DNA of 64,000 nucleotides from Gemmatimonadota bacterium (lineage in GTDB: Bacteria; Gemmatimonadota; Gemmatimonadetes; Longimicrobiales; Gaopeijiaceae). The notes beneath the pieces are model-generated. The model made no database searches, was not told where the DNA came from, and saw only the letters and a program-made list of their open reading frames with translations. This document shows positions 8,353 through 19,237 of this stretch, piece by piece (the first letter of the stretch is position 1; each line of letters begins with the position of its first letter). The stretch is from NCBI GenBank assembly GCA_029863645.1, contig JAOTVA010000006.1, forward strand, positions 1 to 64,000, read 5' to 3'. A program made the translations under genes and the position numbers.

Positions 8353-9609
8353 GTGCGCGCCGTCTCGTTCGACGTCTCCGTGCCTGGCTTCATCTTGGGC
8401 AAGACCCTCGGGCGGGTGACCGAAGCCGCCCTCTTCGGCGGCCTGAGCGGGCTGCGCTATGGCCAGGTCGACGAGCCAGGCCTGCCCGGGGACTCGTGGG
8501 TGCGACTCGACGTGATCAAAGCGGGCATCTGCGGCTCCGACATCGGAAACCTCACCTTCAAATCGAGTCCTGCGATGGAGCCGTTCGGGACGTTCCCGGC
8601 GGTGTTTGGTCACGAGGTCTTGGCCCGCGTCGCCGAGGTCGGCCCGGCGGTCCGGGGCGTTGAGGTGGGCCAGCGTGTTGCGGTCGACCCCGTCATCTCG
8701 TGCACCATGCGGGGCTTCGGGGGCGACGCTCGCTGTATCTCGTGTTCGAATGGACTGCCGGGCACCTGCGAGCGATCCGGCGAGGAAGGGACCGTCATGA
8801 TCGACGGCCGGGAGCTCAGGCCCGGGCTGACCATCGGGTACCAGGCCGATCTGCCAGGCGGCTGGTCGGAGCGGATGATTGTGCACGAGAGCCAGCTCTT
8901 TCCCGTCGACGATCGCCTGTCGGACCGCGCCGGCGTGCTCATGGAGCCCCTTGCCGTCGGCATGCACGCGGCCCTCCGCTCGCGGCCGTTCGGGGCGGGA
9001 CCGGTTCTCGTGATCGGGAGTGGCCCCATCGCGCTCGGCACCATTTGGGCGCTTCGGGCCACCGGCTACCAGGGCGAACTCGTGGCCCAGATCAAAAGGG
9101 GCCACGAGGCGGACATCGCTTATGCGTTCGGGGCTACCCACGTGGTTTCGCCGGGTGACGAGGCGCGACAGGCGTTGATCGACACCGGCGCGAGCGCCTA
9201 TATGCCCATCATCGGGGACGAGGTGTACTCCGGGGGCGGCTTCCCGCTCATCTTCGACTGCGTGGGGAGCGGGCAGACCATCAAGCAGGCACTCCGCTAT
9301 ACCGCGCCGCGCGGTGAGATCGTGATGTTGGGTTGCGCTGCGGAAATCCCGAAGCTCGACCTCACATTCGTGTGGGCCCGGGAAATTAGGATCCAGGGCT
9401 ACGTCTGCTACGGACTCGAGGAGTGGCGTGGTGAGACCGTCCACACCTTCCAGGTTACCGAAGCCCTTCTTCTGGAGACGGGCGCGCCGGTGGAGCGCAT
9501 GGTGACCCACGACTTCCCGCTGGCACAATATCGGGACGCACTATCCACCGCAGCCAACCGCCGTCGCACCGGATCGATCAAGGTCCTGCTGGATCCGTCT
9601 TCGGCTTGA
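8353..9609 (+). CDS. Zinc-dependent medium-chain dehydrogenase (threonine dehydrogenase-like)
   Basis: A protein of about 418 residues in the medium-chain alcohol dehydrogenase superfamily, NAD(P)-dependent, cytoplasmic. It shows the catalytic-zinc Cys in AGICGSD, the GHE motif, the structural-zinc lobe with four Cys (VISC...ARCISC...TC) and the Rossmann VLVIGSGPIALG. It is longer than typical family members (about 350) because of an extended N-terminus and an insert near the zinc lobe. The start is GTG 8353, with AAGGGA upstream. Its stop overlaps the start of the DadA-like gene, implying a shared catabolic pathway, probably oxidation of an amino or hydroxy acid; the true substrate cannot be read from sequence. 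Confidence 0.75.
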   Translation: MRAVSFDVSVPGFILGKTLGRVTEAALFGGLSGLRYGQVDEPGLPGDSWVRLDVIKAGICGSDIGNLTFKSSPAMEPFGTFPAVFGHEVLARVAEVGPAVRGVEVGQRVAVDPVISCTMRGFGGDARCISCSNGLPGTCERSGEEGTVMIDGRELRPGLTIGYQADLPGGWSERMIVHESQLFPVDDRLSDRAGVLMEPLAVGMHAALRSRPFGAGPVLVIGSGPIALGTIWALRATGYQGELVAQIKRGHEADIAYAFGATHVVSPGDEARQALIDTGASAYMPIIGDEVYSGGGFPLIFDCVGSGQTIKQALRYTAPRGEIVMLGCAAEIPKLDLTFVWAREIRIQGYVCYGLEEWRGETVHTFQVTEALLLETGAPVERMVTHDFPLAQYRDALSTAANRRRTGSIKVLLDPSSA

Positions 9610-10859
9610 GCGCCCCCAAGATCGTCGTCGTCGGCGGCGGAGTGATCGGAATTTCCTGCGCGTATTACTTGGCGAAGGACGGCGCAGAGGTCGTCGTGCT
9701 GGAGCGCGAGCGGGTGGGCGCCGGGGCCTCGGAGGGAAACGCGGGCACTGTGTCGCCCGGGCATCCGCCCCTGAACAAACCCGGCCGCGTGGCGGCGGCG
9801 CTTCGGCGGATGCTCGACCCTACCAGTCCGCTCTACATCCACCCGAGCTGGAATCCGGGGCTCTGGCGGTGGCTGATGGGCTTCGCGCGCCACTGCACCC
9901 TCGAGCACGTCGAGTCGTGCATGCGGATCATGGCGCCCCTGGGTAAAGATACGTTCGCGCTCTTCGACGAGCTCGTTCGCGAAGAACGCATCGAGTGCGA
10001 ATATCGTGCGGACGGATACTACGACGTGTGCGCGACCACAACAGGTCTCGAAGAGTCGCGGCAGGAAGCCGACATCCTCACGCGCCACGGCTACTCACCC
10101 GAACTCGTTGACGGAGACGAGCTGCGCAGGAGAGAGCCGGCGATGGGTCCCGGCCCGATTGGGGGGGTCTACTATCCCGAGGCGGCCACGCTCGACCCTG
10201 GGCTCTTCCTGACGCGCCTTGCTCGGGCGGCGCGTAGGCGGGGCGTCGACATCCGGGAGAGAGCCGGTGCGCGGTCGGTCGTGGTGCAGGGGGGGCGGGT
10301 GACAGGGGTGCGCCTCGAAGCGGGAGGGGTCGAAGGGTGCGACGCCGTGGTGCTAGCGACGGGACCCTACAGCCTTTCGATGGCCCGCCGGGTCGGGGTG
10401 CGTCTTCCTGTGCAGGCAGGGAAGGGATACCACCGCGATATCGCGATCGGGCCGAACGGTGCGCCGCCGCTGCGCATTGCTTGCGTGCTCAGTGAGTCGG
10501 CCGTGTTCTGCACGCCGCTCTATACGTTCGTGCGCTTCGCGGGCACGATGGAGTTCTCGGGTGTGAACCGGGTGATGCGGCCTCCGCGGCTCCGACAGCT
10601 CACGCAGGCGGCTCGGCAGACGTTCCCGGGGCTTGGTAGTGCGCGTGCGAGCTCGGAGTGGTGCGGGCTGCGACCGATGTCCGTCGATGGTCTGCCGATC
10701 GTGGGCCCCCTCGGCGACGTAGGCGGCCTCACGGTGGCTACGGGCCACGGCATGCTCGGCCTCACGCTGGCGCCCGTGACTGGGGAGATGATCGCCAGGC
10801 ATGTGCTGGGCTCTGGCGATCCGCGCATCGGGGCTCTGTCGCCGGCGCGTTTCACGTAG
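9606..10859 (+). CDS. FAD-dependent D-amino-acid dehydrogenase-like oxidoreductase
   Basis: A 417-residue flavoprotein of the DAO family, closest in layout to DadA, which oxidises D-amino acids to 2-oxo acids and passes electrons to the respiratory chain. The N-terminus is a perfect dinucleotide-binding motif, IVVVGGGVIGISCAYYLAKDGAEVVVLER, followed by the GASEGNAGTVSPG stretch typical of DadA relatives. The C-terminal half has EWCGLRPMSVDGLPIVGP and ATGHGMLGLTLAPVTGEMIA, which close the FAD site. It starts at TTG 9606 inside the stop of the zinc dehydrogenase. D-hydroxyproline or another D-amino or imino acid are possible substrates; no racemase or other pathway gene is nearby to decide. Confidence 0.8.
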   Translation: MSAPKIVVVGGGVIGISCAYYLAKDGAEVVVLERERVGAGASEGNAGTVSPGHPPLNKPGRVAAALRRMLDPTSPLYIHPSWNPGLWRWLMGFARHCTLEHVESCMRIMAPLGKDTFALFDELVREERIECEYRADGYYDVCATTTGLEESRQEADILTRHGYSPELVDGDELRRREPAMGPGPIGGVYYPEAATLDPGLFLTRLARAARRRGVDIRERAGARSVVVQGGRVTGVRLEAGGVEGCDAVVLATGPYSLSMARRVGVRLPVQAGKGYHRDIAIGPNGAPPLRIACVLSESAVFCTPLYTFVRFAGTMEFSGVNRVMRPPRLRQLTQAARQTFPGLGSARASSEWCGLRPMSVDGLPIVGPLGDVGGLTVATGHGMLGLTLAPVTGEMIARHVLGSGDPRIGALSPARFT

Positions 10860-10868
10860 TGGCGTGAG

Positions 10869-11411
10869 CTAGAGATCCAGCGGGATGACTTCCGGATGCA
10901 CCTTGCTTGTCGGCTTGGTTCCGTCGACGTCGATGCCCTCGAGCTTCAGGAGCGCCACCTTCGTTCGCAGCCCTCCCGCGAAGCCGGTGAGGCTGCGGTC
11001 CGACGCCACGACGCGATGACAGGGTACGACGATCGGTAGCGGGTTCGCGCCAACCGCCTGTCCTACGGCGCGGGCCATATCGGGCTTCCCGACTTCACGG
11101 GCGATCTGCCCGTATGAAGCCACATGGCCGTACTCGATCGCCAGGAGGCGGTCGTACACATCCCGCTGGAAGTCCGTGAGGGTGTCCGAAAAGTCGAGCG
11201 GCAGATCGAACGTCCGCCGAGACCGATCGAAGTACTCCTCGAGTTGGCCCACTGCCGTGCGGAGGATGTGCGGCCAGGCGTCGGGAGGATCCGTATGGTC
11301 CTCTCGGGGCAGGGCACCAAACTCGATCCTACGCACGCCGGCGGGTGAGACCCACACGGTCACAGGTCCCGCGCGCGTCTCGGCGAGATGCGCCGAATGG
11401 ACGTCTCCCAC
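10869..11411 (-). CDS. ogt: Methylated-DNA-[protein]-cysteine S-methyltransferase
   Basis: A suicide DNA-repair protein that transfers alkyl groups from O6-alkylguanine to its own Cys. The 180-residue protein has the invariant VPCHRVV site (Cys131), a preceding helix-turn-helix-like GQIAREVGKPDMARAVGQAVGANPLP, and GFAGGLRTKVALLKLEG after it. I place the start at GTG 11411, right after the sufU stop; the frame is open to 11483 but that would overlap sufU by 70 nt. It lies directly downstream of sufU and probably shares its transcript. The Ogt-type length (no Ada domain) and intact active site make the call firm. Confidence 0.9.
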   Translation of the reverse strand: MGDVHSAHLAETRAGPVTVWVSPAGVRRIEFGALPREDHTDPPDAWPHILRTAVGQLEEYFDRSRRTFDLPLDFSDTLTDFQRDVYDRLLAIEYGHVASYGQIAREVGKPDMARAVGQAVGANPLPIVVPCHRVVASDRSLTGFAGGLRTKVALLKLEGIDVDGTKPTSKVHPEVIPLDL

Positions 11412-11413
11412 GG

Positions 11414-11866
11414 TCAGCGAGGGTCTCCTGCGTGACCTTGCTTGAGCGCCTTCTGAAGCGCCTCGAAACCGAGTAGCGCGCATTTGATGCGAACAGGAAA
11501 CTTGCTCACGCCCGCGAGTGCCCTCAGGTCTCCCAAGGATTTGTCCTTCGCCGCTGCCTCATCGCCATGCATCATCTCTGTGAAGCGCTGGGCGACCCCT
11601 TGGGCTTCGTCCAACTGTTTGCCCTTGAGCAAACTGGTCATCATGCTGACCGCAGCTTGGGAAATGGAGCAGCCCTGGCCGGTGAACTTCACGTCGGCGA
11701 TATGGTCGTCCTCGATGCGGAGCTGCAACCGAATCTCGTCGCCGCAGACCGGGTTGTTGAGGTGTACCTCGACAGTCTTGTCCTCGAGCTCGGCCTTGTT
11801 TCGCGGCTTGCGATAATGCTCGAGAATGAGCTGCTGGTAGAGCGAGTTGAGCTGCGGCGTTTCCAT
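11414..11866 (-). CDS. sufU: SufU-type iron-sulfur cluster assembly protein
   Basis: A 150-residue protein that in Gram-positive-style SUF systems binds zinc and accepts sulfur from SufS. The three ligand cysteines are visible: Cys41 in NNPVCGDE (with Asp43), Cys66 in GQGCSISQAA and Cys129 in RIKCALLGF. The insertion between the second and third Cys (about residues 85-118) is the SufU hallmark and separates it from IscU. The start is ATG 11866; an upstream in-frame extension is arginine-rich and not conserved-looking. It is separated from the rest of the suf operon by the opposite-strand antiporter at 12000-14003, yet reads in the same direction as sufCBDS. Confidence 0.9.
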   Translation of the reverse strand: METPQLNSLYQQLILEHYRKPRNKAELEDKTVEVHLNNPVCGDEIRLQLRIEDDHIADVKFTGQGCSISQAAVSMMTSLLKGKQLDEAQGVAQRFTEMMHGDEAAAKDKSLGDLRALAGVSKFPVRIKCALLGFEALQKALKQGHAGDPR

Positions 11867-11999
11867 GGTCTGACCGTGTTCTGATGCGGGTCTCAATGTA
11901 GGCTCGGCACGACCGCCGACCAACCGTCCGCCGGCCATTCTCGGAAGCCATCTGCCGAGCGAACTTTAGGTTGTCGTCGCTCTCGTACCCCGCACGGTC

Positions 12000-14003
12000 A
12001 TGCACGCGTCCCTCCTCGCCGATGTCGTGATCCTGCTGGTGGTATCGATAGGGGTGCTCTATGGGTCCCGGGGCATCAAGCTCCCACCCGTCGTCGGGTT
12101 CCTGATCACTGGAATGCTCCTGGGGCCTCACGGCCTCGGGCTGGTACAAGGCGTCGAGGAGGTAGAGCAGCTCGCTGAAATCGGCGTCGTGCTCCTGCTG
12201 TTCACGATCGGCCTCGAGTTCTCGCTTGCCGAGCTCCTACGAATGCGGCGCGCCGTTCTTGTCGGTGGTTCGGTGCAGATCGTCGTGGTCACGACGGTCG
12301 CATGGGCAGGGCTCCTCGCGGCGGGGCTGCCGTCCAGGCAGGCCCTCTTCCTGGGAATGACGGCGTCGCTGAGCTCGACGGCGGTGGTTCTGCGCCTCCT
12401 TCAGCAGAGTGCCGAGGTCGAGGCTCCTCACGGGCGCATGAGCCTGGCGATCCTCGTCTATCAGGATCTGATGATCGTGCCCATGATGCTCCTCGTGCCG
12501 CTGCTCGCCGGAACAAGCGGCGGCGTGGTTCCGGCGCTCGGCGGTTTCGTGGCCCAGGCCACGGCGATACTGGTGCTGGTCGTCGTCCTCGCGCGCTTCA
12601 TCGTGCCTCAACTGCTCGGACGGGTCGTCCACACCCGCAGCCGTGACCTGTTTCTACTCACGGTGGTCACCGTGTGTTTGGGCGTCGCGTGGATGTCCTC
12701 GCTTGCGGGGCTCTCGCTTCCTCTGGGAGCGTTCTTGGCGGGTCTGCTGATCTCCGAGTCGGAGTACAGCCACCAGGCCTTGGCGGATATTCTCCCGTTC
12801 CGCGACCTCTTTGCGATTTTCTTCTTCATCAGTGTCGGCATGCTGCTCGACCTGGAGTTGGCAGCGAGCCAACCCCTGTTTCTCTTCGGGCTCGTGGTGG
12901 CCGTGCTGCTCCTGAAGAGCGTGGCTGCGGGTGTGGCTACACTGGTCGTGGGGTCGTCGCTCACGACCGGGGTGCAGACAGGCCTCGCCATGAGCCAGGT
13001 CGGGGAGTTTTCGTTCGTGCTGGCCGGGGTCGGTTTGGCTGCCGGCCTCATGACCGATCTCAGCTACCAGTGGTTCGTCGCAGTCGCCGTCGCGACGATC
13101 GGCGTCACACCTTTTCTCATGCGCGCGGCGCCTGCCTTCAGCGCCGCGGTGACTCGATTGCCACTGGTCGGTCGGCTGGAGTTTCGCGAGGGCTCACAGA
13201 ACACCGATGTACCGGAGGCTTCGGAGAACCACTTGGTGATCATCGGCTATGGCATCAATGGACAGAACGTTGCCCGGGCTGCCGCCGTCGCCAGCATTCC
13301 GCATCTGGTCGTCGACATGAACCCGACCCTCGTGGCCAGCGAGCGAGCCAGGGGTGTGCCCATCCACTATGGGGACGCGACGCGCCAAGCGCTGCTCGAG
13401 CACATGGGCGTGGCGCGGGCCCATGCGGTAGTCATCGTCCTATCCGACGCCGCGGCCACCCGGCAGGTCACGGCGCTGGCGCGAAGCCTCAACCCGGGTT
13501 GCTCCATCGTCGCGCGCACCAGATACGTGCGAGAAGTGGAGGCCCTCAAGGAGCTGGGCGCGGATACCGTCATCCCTGAAGAGCTCGAGACCTCGGTGGA
13601 GATCGTGTCGCGCGTGCTCGCGAGCTACATGGTGCCGCGCCGGGAGATCGAAGCGTTCGTCTCCGAGATGAGGGCAGGCGACTACGAGATGTGGCGAAGA
13701 CCGAGGGGTGACGCTCCCAGCCTGTTCGACCTCCGGCAGAGCCTCTCCGACGTGGAGATCACGACACTGCGGGTCGACCCGCGCAGCGCCATCGTCGGCC
13801 AGCGGCTCGCCGACTCGGAGTTGAGACGCATCTACGGTGTCACGGTCGTGGCGATTCGGCGCGGCGATGAGGTGCTGGCCAATCCCGGCGGAGATGAGCG
13901 GGTCAGCCCCGACGACCTTCTAGTCGTCCTCGGCCTCGGCGAGGAGATCGCCGCGGCGTCCGTTCTAGTCAGTTGCGACTCCGAGGCGGAGGCCGACGCG
14001 TAG
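12000..14003 (+). CDS. KefB-like cation:proton antiporter (CPA2) with RCK domain
   Basis: A 667-residue inner-membrane antiporter, probably for K+ or Na+. Residues about 1-385 contain a dozen hydrophobic segments with CPA2 signatures (VVGFLITGMLLGPHGL near residue 31, GVVLLLFTIGLEFS, SLSSTAVVLRLL, and AILVYQDLMIVP with the transport Asp). Residues about 410-530 form a TrkA-N/RCK nucleotide-binding domain (HLVIIGYGINGQNVARAAA, then VPIHYGDATRQALLEHMGV), and 570-655 a TrkA-C domain. The layout equals KefB/YbaL. The ATG at 12000 is 133 nt from the divergent sufU start; no partner KefG/F is present. It sits between sufU and sufS on the opposite strand. Confidence 0.88.
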   Translation: MHASLLADVVILLVVSIGVLYGSRGIKLPPVVGFLITGMLLGPHGLGLVQGVEEVEQLAEIGVVLLLFTIGLEFSLAELLRMRRAVLVGGSVQIVVVTTVAWAGLLAAGLPSRQALFLGMTASLSSTAVVLRLLQQSAEVEAPHGRMSLAILVYQDLMIVPMMLLVPLLAGTSGGVVPALGGFVAQATAILVLVVVLARFIVPQLLGRVVHTRSRDLFLLTVVTVCLGVAWMSSLAGLSLPLGAFLAGLLISESEYSHQALADILPFRDLFAIFFFISVGMLLDLELAASQPLFLFGLVVAVLLLKSVAAGVATLVVGSSLTTGVQTGLAMSQVGEFSFVLAGVGLAAGLMTDLSYQWFVAVAVATIGVTPFLMRAAPAFSAAVTRLPLVGRLEFREGSQNTDVPEASENHLVIIGYGINGQNVARAAAVASIPHLVVDMNPTLVASERARGVPIHYGDATRQALLEHMGVARAHAVVIVLSDAAATRQVTALARSLNPGCSIVARTRYVREVEALKELGADTVIPEELETSVEIVSRVLASYMVPRREIEAFVSEMRAGDYEMWRRPRGDAPSLFDLRQSLSDVEITTLRVDPRSAIVGQRLADSELRRIYGVTVVAIRRGDEVLANPGGDERVSPDDLLVVLGLGEEIAAASVLVSCDSEAEADA

Positions 14004-14018
14004 GTCGGTCGCGTCGGT

Positions 14019-15251
14019 TCAGCCGAAGATGCCGCCCACCGTCGAGAGCCCGGCGATCAGACGATCTACGTCGTCCTTCGTGTTGTACAGATAGAAGGAC
14101 GCCCGGGCCGTCGCGGCGATGCCGAAGTGCTTCATGACGAGTTGGGCGCAGTGATGGCCCGCGCGGATCGCGACGCCCTCGGCGTCCAGGATCGTGGAGA
14201 TATCGTGCGGGTGCGCGTCGCCTAGCGTGAACGAGACCACCGCGGAGTGCTCGTCGAGCGAGTCTGGTCCATAGACTCGGACGGCATCCACGGCGCGTAT
14301 CTGCTCGAGCGCATACTCCATCAGCTGGCGCTCGTGAGCCTGGATGGCGTCCATCCCGATGTCCGACAGATAGTCGACCGCAGCACCAAACCCGATCGCG
14401 CCCGCGATGTTGGGCGTGCCCGCCTCGAACTTGTGAGGCAGCTCGGCCCACGTGCTCTCGTCACGCCCGACCACGTGGATCATCTCCCCGCCGCCCTGAT
14501 AAGGCGACATGGCCTCGAGTAGGTCCCGGCGGCCCCAGAGGGCGCCGCAACCGGTCGGTCCACACATCTTGTGGCCGCTCAGCGCGTAGAAGTCGACTCC
14601 GAGCTCACGCACGTCGACGTCGGCGTGCACCGCGCCCTGTGCGCCATCCACAACGACCAGCGCGTCGACCTCGTGCGCTGCGGTGGCGATGTCCTTGACC
14701 GGGTTTACCGTGCCCAATGCGTTCGAAACGTGCGAGATCGCAACGATCTTCGTCCGCTCGGTGAGCAGCTTCGGAAGATCGTCGAGGATCAGCCGACCCT
14801 GGTCGTCCAGCTCGATGTAGCGGAGGCGGGCTCCGGTACGCTGCGCGAGGAGCTGCCACGGAACGATGTTCGAATGATGCTCGAGTACGGAGAGGACGAT
14901 CTCATCGCCCTCGTGAACGTTGTCGAGGCCCCATGCGGAGGCGACGAGATTGAGCGCCTCGGTGGTACCACGGGTCCAGATGACCTCGGCGGGATCGTCG
15001 GCACCGATCCATCCGGCGACCTTACCGCGGGCTCCCTCGAACGCTTCTGTCGAGCGGCGCGAGAGCTCGTGAATGCCGCGGTGCACGTTGGCGTTGTCGT
15101 GTTCGTAGTAGTGGTCCAGCGCGTCGAGGACCGCTTGTGGCTTCTGGGATGTGGCGGCGCTGTCCAGATAGATGAGCGGCTTCCCGTTCACCTCCTGATG
15201 GAGCGCCGGAAACTGCGCGCGAATTCGAGCCGGATCGAACGCCTTGGCCAT
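14019..15251 (-). CDS. sufS: SufS cysteine desulfurase
   Basis: A 410-residue PLP enzyme that takes sulfur from cysteine for Fe-S cluster assembly. It is a type II (SufS/CsdA) desulfurase: the PLP Lys is in ALSGHKMCGPTG, the substrate-binding stretch is EAGTPNIAGAIGFGAAVDYL, and the persulfide Cys368 is in IRAGHHCAQ, which carries the short active-site loop of this group. The start is ATG 15251 (MAKAFDPARIRAQFP), which matches the usual SufS N-terminus; a 16-residue upstream extension would overlap the Rieske gene. Last gene of the sufCBD-Rieske-sufS set; sufU lies beyond the antiporter gene and is the expected sulfur acceptor. Confidence 0.93.
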   Translation of the reverse strand: MAKAFDPARIRAQFPALHQEVNGKPLIYLDSAATSQKPQAVLDALDHYYEHDNANVHRGIHELSRRSTEAFEGARGKVAGWIGADDPAEVIWTRGTTEALNLVASAWGLDNVHEGDEIVLSVLEHHSNIVPWQLLAQRTGARLRYIELDDQGRLILDDLPKLLTERTKIVAISHVSNALGTVNPVKDIATAAHEVDALVVVDGAQGAVHADVDVRELGVDFYALSGHKMCGPTGCGALWGRRDLLEAMSPYQGGGEMIHVVGRDESTWAELPHKFEAGTPNIAGAIGFGAAVDYLSDIGMDAIQAHERQLMEYALEQIRAVDAVRVYGPDSLDEHSAVVSFTLGDAHPHDISTILDAEGVAIRAGHHCAQLVMKHFGIAATARASFYLYNTKDDVDRLIAGLSTVGGIFG

Positions 15252-15270
15252 TGATGCGCCCTGCGCGTCC

Positions 15271-15582
15271 CTACCCAACGTCGATGTAGATATCGCCATC
15301 CCTGACCTCCACCGGATACGACTTCACGGGCATCACGGCAGGTAGCGCCTTACGCGCCCCCGAACATGCGTCGAAACGAGCGCCGTGGTATACGCACACG
15401 ACGTCCTGTCCGTCGAGCTCACCATCGGAGAGCGGATACTCTTCGTGCGAGCACTGATCCCTGAGCGCGTAGACTGTGCCGTCGACATTGGCCAGGACCA
15501 CTGCGGTGTCTTCGGCCGTGACGCCCTTGATCTCGCCAACCGGGCAGTCCGCGAGCGCCGCCACCCGTGTCCATCTACTCAT
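15271..15582 (-). CDS. Rieske [2Fe-2S] ferredoxin-like protein in suf operon
   Basis: A protein of about 103 residues resembling the ferredoxin subunit of non-haem-iron dioxygenases. The Rieske ligands are complete: CSH near the middle and CVYHG 18 residues later, inside the usual DQCSHEEYPLSDGEL context. It lies between sufD and sufS; Rieske-like genes occur in many bacterial suf operons and may supply electrons or act as a client or carrier, but this role is not established. The start is ATG 15582 (MSRWTRVAALADCPVGE), typical for the family; an ATG at 15612 overlapping the sufD stop by 1 nt is a reasonable alternative giving ten extra residues. Confidence 0.82.
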   Translation of the reverse strand: MSRWTRVAALADCPVGEIKGVTAEDTAVVLANVDGTVYALRDQCSHEEYPLSDGELDGQDVVCVYHGARFDACSGARKALPAVMPVKSYPVEVRDGDIYIDVG

Positions 15583-15611
15583 GTCGTCGGGCGCGCAGCG
15601 CGCGAAGGCCA

Positions 15612-16950
15612 TCACCCATACTGGGCCAACTTCTCCTCTATGACGCGCGTCACTTTCTCCACGACGCCGCCGAGCGGCAGTCTCGCGAGCACCTCGCCCA
15701 AGAAGCCCATGACAACCAGACGCTCGGCCTGGATGCGGTCGAGTCCCCGCGACATCAAGTAGAACTTGGCCTCAGCGTCGAGCTCGCCGACTGTGGCTCC
15801 ATGGGAGCACTTCACGTCGTCGGCTTCGATCTCGAGGTTCGGGAGTGAATCCGCCCGGGCATTCGGTGACAGGAGCAGGTTGCGGTTCGTCTGGTACGCA
15901 TCGGTGCGCTGAGCGCCCGGATGTACCCGGATAATGCCCCTGAAGACCCCGCGGCTCGATCCGTCCAGCGCGCCCTTGTAGAGCAGGTCGCTCGATGTGT
16001 TCGGGCTTACGTGGTCCTGGCTCGTATTGAAGTCGAAGTGCTGGTCGCCGTCGCCGAAGTAGAGCCCCAACATGTCGGAATTCGCGCCGGGACCCAGGAG
16101 ACGAGCGTTGAGGTCGATGCGGCTGACCGAGGCTCCGAGGGCGACGTTCAGGGTGTCGAGGGTGGCGTCCCTTCCAGCGAGCGTGCGCTGGACGGCCTGA
16201 TAGAAGGCTCCCTTCCCGAGGCGCTGGACGGCCACGTACTGCACTTGGGCGCCGTCACGTGCGATGACCTCCACGGCCGTCGAAGTGAACATCTGCTGCG
16301 CGAAGTCGTCCGAGAGAACCTCGTCGACATACGAGACTTGGCTCTCGCGTTCCGCGACGATCAGCACGCGACTCAGGTACGCGGCACCAGGTTCGGTGAA
16401 CCAACGCGTGACCCGGACAGGTACCTCGAGTCGAACGCCCTTCGGTACGTAGAGGAAGACCCCATCGGCCCAAAGCGCCGCGTTGAGGGCGGCGAACTTC
16501 CCTTCCTCAGCTGGCACCGCATCGGTCGCGAGGTGCTTCTGCACGAGCGCCGGGTGCTCTTCTACCGCATCGTGCAGCGACATCACGATGACGCCCTGCT
16601 TCGCCAGGGACGCATCGACATCGGCATGCACCACGTGACCGTCAATGACCACGATGTGGCCGGAGGCTTCGCGGTCGGCGTCTAGTGCGGCCCGCAGCGG
16701 CTTGGGCCACGAGGCCCGATCGTCCGGCGCGGGTGCCCCCTGCGGGAGCCGTAGCGAATCGAGGTCGAGCTTCTTCTTCAGGTCGGTGTAGCGCCACTGT
16801 TCGAGCCGGGTGCTCGGCATGGGCGTGGCCTCGTAGACCGACCAGGCGTGAGCCCGCCGCTCCCGCAACCACTCCGGCTCGTCCCCGGCGATCCTCGAGA
16901 CGGCCTCCTCGTTGAGCGCTGCGGTAACGCCCTCAGTAAGCGCGACGGCG

Positions 16951-16958
<8 letters not shown>
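15612..16958 (-). CDS. sufD: SufD, Fe-S cluster scaffold subunit
   Basis: A 448-residue subunit of the SufBC2D scaffold. I start it at TTG 16958 because GGAGGG lies 5 nt upstream on the coding strand and the codon overlaps the sufB stop; the longer frame to 17000 would overlap sufB by 50 nt. The C-terminal SufBD core (about 150-430) is clear: [53 protein letters not shown] and [18 protein letters not shown]. The conserved late Cys-His (KCSHGA) contributes to the SufB/SufD interface site in E. coli. The N-terminal half diverges, as usual for SufD. Confidence 0.92.
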
Positions 16959-18366
<1,408 letters not shown>

Positions 18367-18383
18367 GACTGGTCTCCGTGGGG

Positions 18384-19184
18384 TCAGACGCCGGGGGCGC
18401 TGCCGTTCGTCGAGGCCTCTTCGAGGCCCTCGTACATCTTGTAACCCTCGGCCTCGAGCTCCAGCGCGACCTCGGGGCCTCCCGACCTGGCGATCCGGCC
18501 CGCGACCATCACGTGCACGAAATCGGGCTTGATGAAATTCAACAGACGCTGATAGTGCGTGATGAGGAGGATCGACATCTTGGGATCTTCCTCGATGAGC
18601 TTGTTCACGCCGCTCGCGACGATCTGAAGCGCGTCGATGTCCAGGCCCGAGTCAGTCTCGTCCATGACAGCGAGCTTCGGCTTGAGCATCGCCATCTGCA
18701 GAATCTCGTTGCGCTTCTTCTCGCCCCCGCTGAATCCGTCGTTCACGTGGCGCTCGGCGAATGTCACGTCCATGCCGAGCATCTCCATGCGCTCGGTGAG
18801 GTGATCGGAGAACTCGAAGATGTCGAGATCCTCGCCCTCAGGCTGACGAGCCTGGACCGCCGTACGCAGGAAGTTCGCGATGGAGACCCCTGGGATGTCG
18901 ACCGGGTACTGGAACGCGAGGAAGAGTCCGGCGAGCGAGCGTTCGTCGGGCTCCATGTCCAGGAGGTCCTGGCCCGCGAAGGTGACGCTGCCACCGGTGG
19001 CTTCGTAGCCGGGGTGGCCGGCCAAGACCTTGGCCAGCGTGCTCTTGCCCGAGGCGTTCGGGCCCATGATCGCATGGATCTCGCCGGGGGCGATTTCCAA
19101 GTCGAGTCCCTTCAAAATGCCAAGTTCGTCTTCTGCGACCTTGGCCCGGAGGTCCTCGATCTTCAGAATGGGGGCGTCGCTCAT
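18384..19184 (-). CDS. sufC: SufC, Fe-S assembly ABC-type ATPase
   Basis: A 266-residue soluble ABC ATPase that powers the SufBCD scaffold. Walker A is GPNASGKST, the signature is FSGGEKKR (with the EKKRNEIL form characteristic of SufC rather than transport ATPases), and Walker B reads [18 protein letters not shown]. An acidic C-terminal tail of about 20 residues goes beyond the usual 250-residue length. First gene of the minus-strand suf operon; the promoter should lie in 19185-19280, shared with the divergent patatin gene, where an AT-rich palindrome is found. Confidence 0.95.
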   Translation of the reverse strand: MSDAPILKIEDLRAKVAEDELGILKGLDLEIAPGEIHAIMGPNASGKSTLAKVLAGHPGYEATGGSVTFAGQDLLDMEPDERSLAGLFLAFQYPVDIPGVSIANFLRTAVQARQPEGEDLDIFEFSDHLTERMEMLGMDVTFAERHVNDGFSGGEKKRNEILQMAMLKPKLAVMDETDSGLDIDALQIVASGVNKLIEEDPKMSILLITHYQRLLNFIKPDFVHVMVAGRIARSGGPEVALELEAEGYKMYEGLEEASTNGSAPGV

Positions 19185-19226
19185 CCGTCTCTCGGGCAGG
19201 GGGGTGGCGCGGGACTGCGCTTATTA

Positions 19227-19237
19227 AGAATGATTCT
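19227..19237. promoter_or_regulatory. AT-rich palindrome, candidate suf operator
   Basis: AGAATGATTCT is a perfect 5-1-5 inverted repeat inside the only AT-rich patch of the sufC/patatin divergent gap, next to TTATTAA. On the minus strand the extended site, GAGAATCATTCTT, matches 10 of 13 positions of the Fur-type GATAATCATTATC core. It lies about 43 nt upstream of the sufC ATG, where an operator over a suf promoter would be. Which regulator binds (Fur, an Rrf2 protein or other) is not shown. Confidence 0.4.

Noticed and set aside
10852-10867. TCACG/CGTGA stem between the DadA-like and ogt genes
   Set aside because: Only 5 bp with a 6-nt loop and no T-run; too weak to call a terminator.
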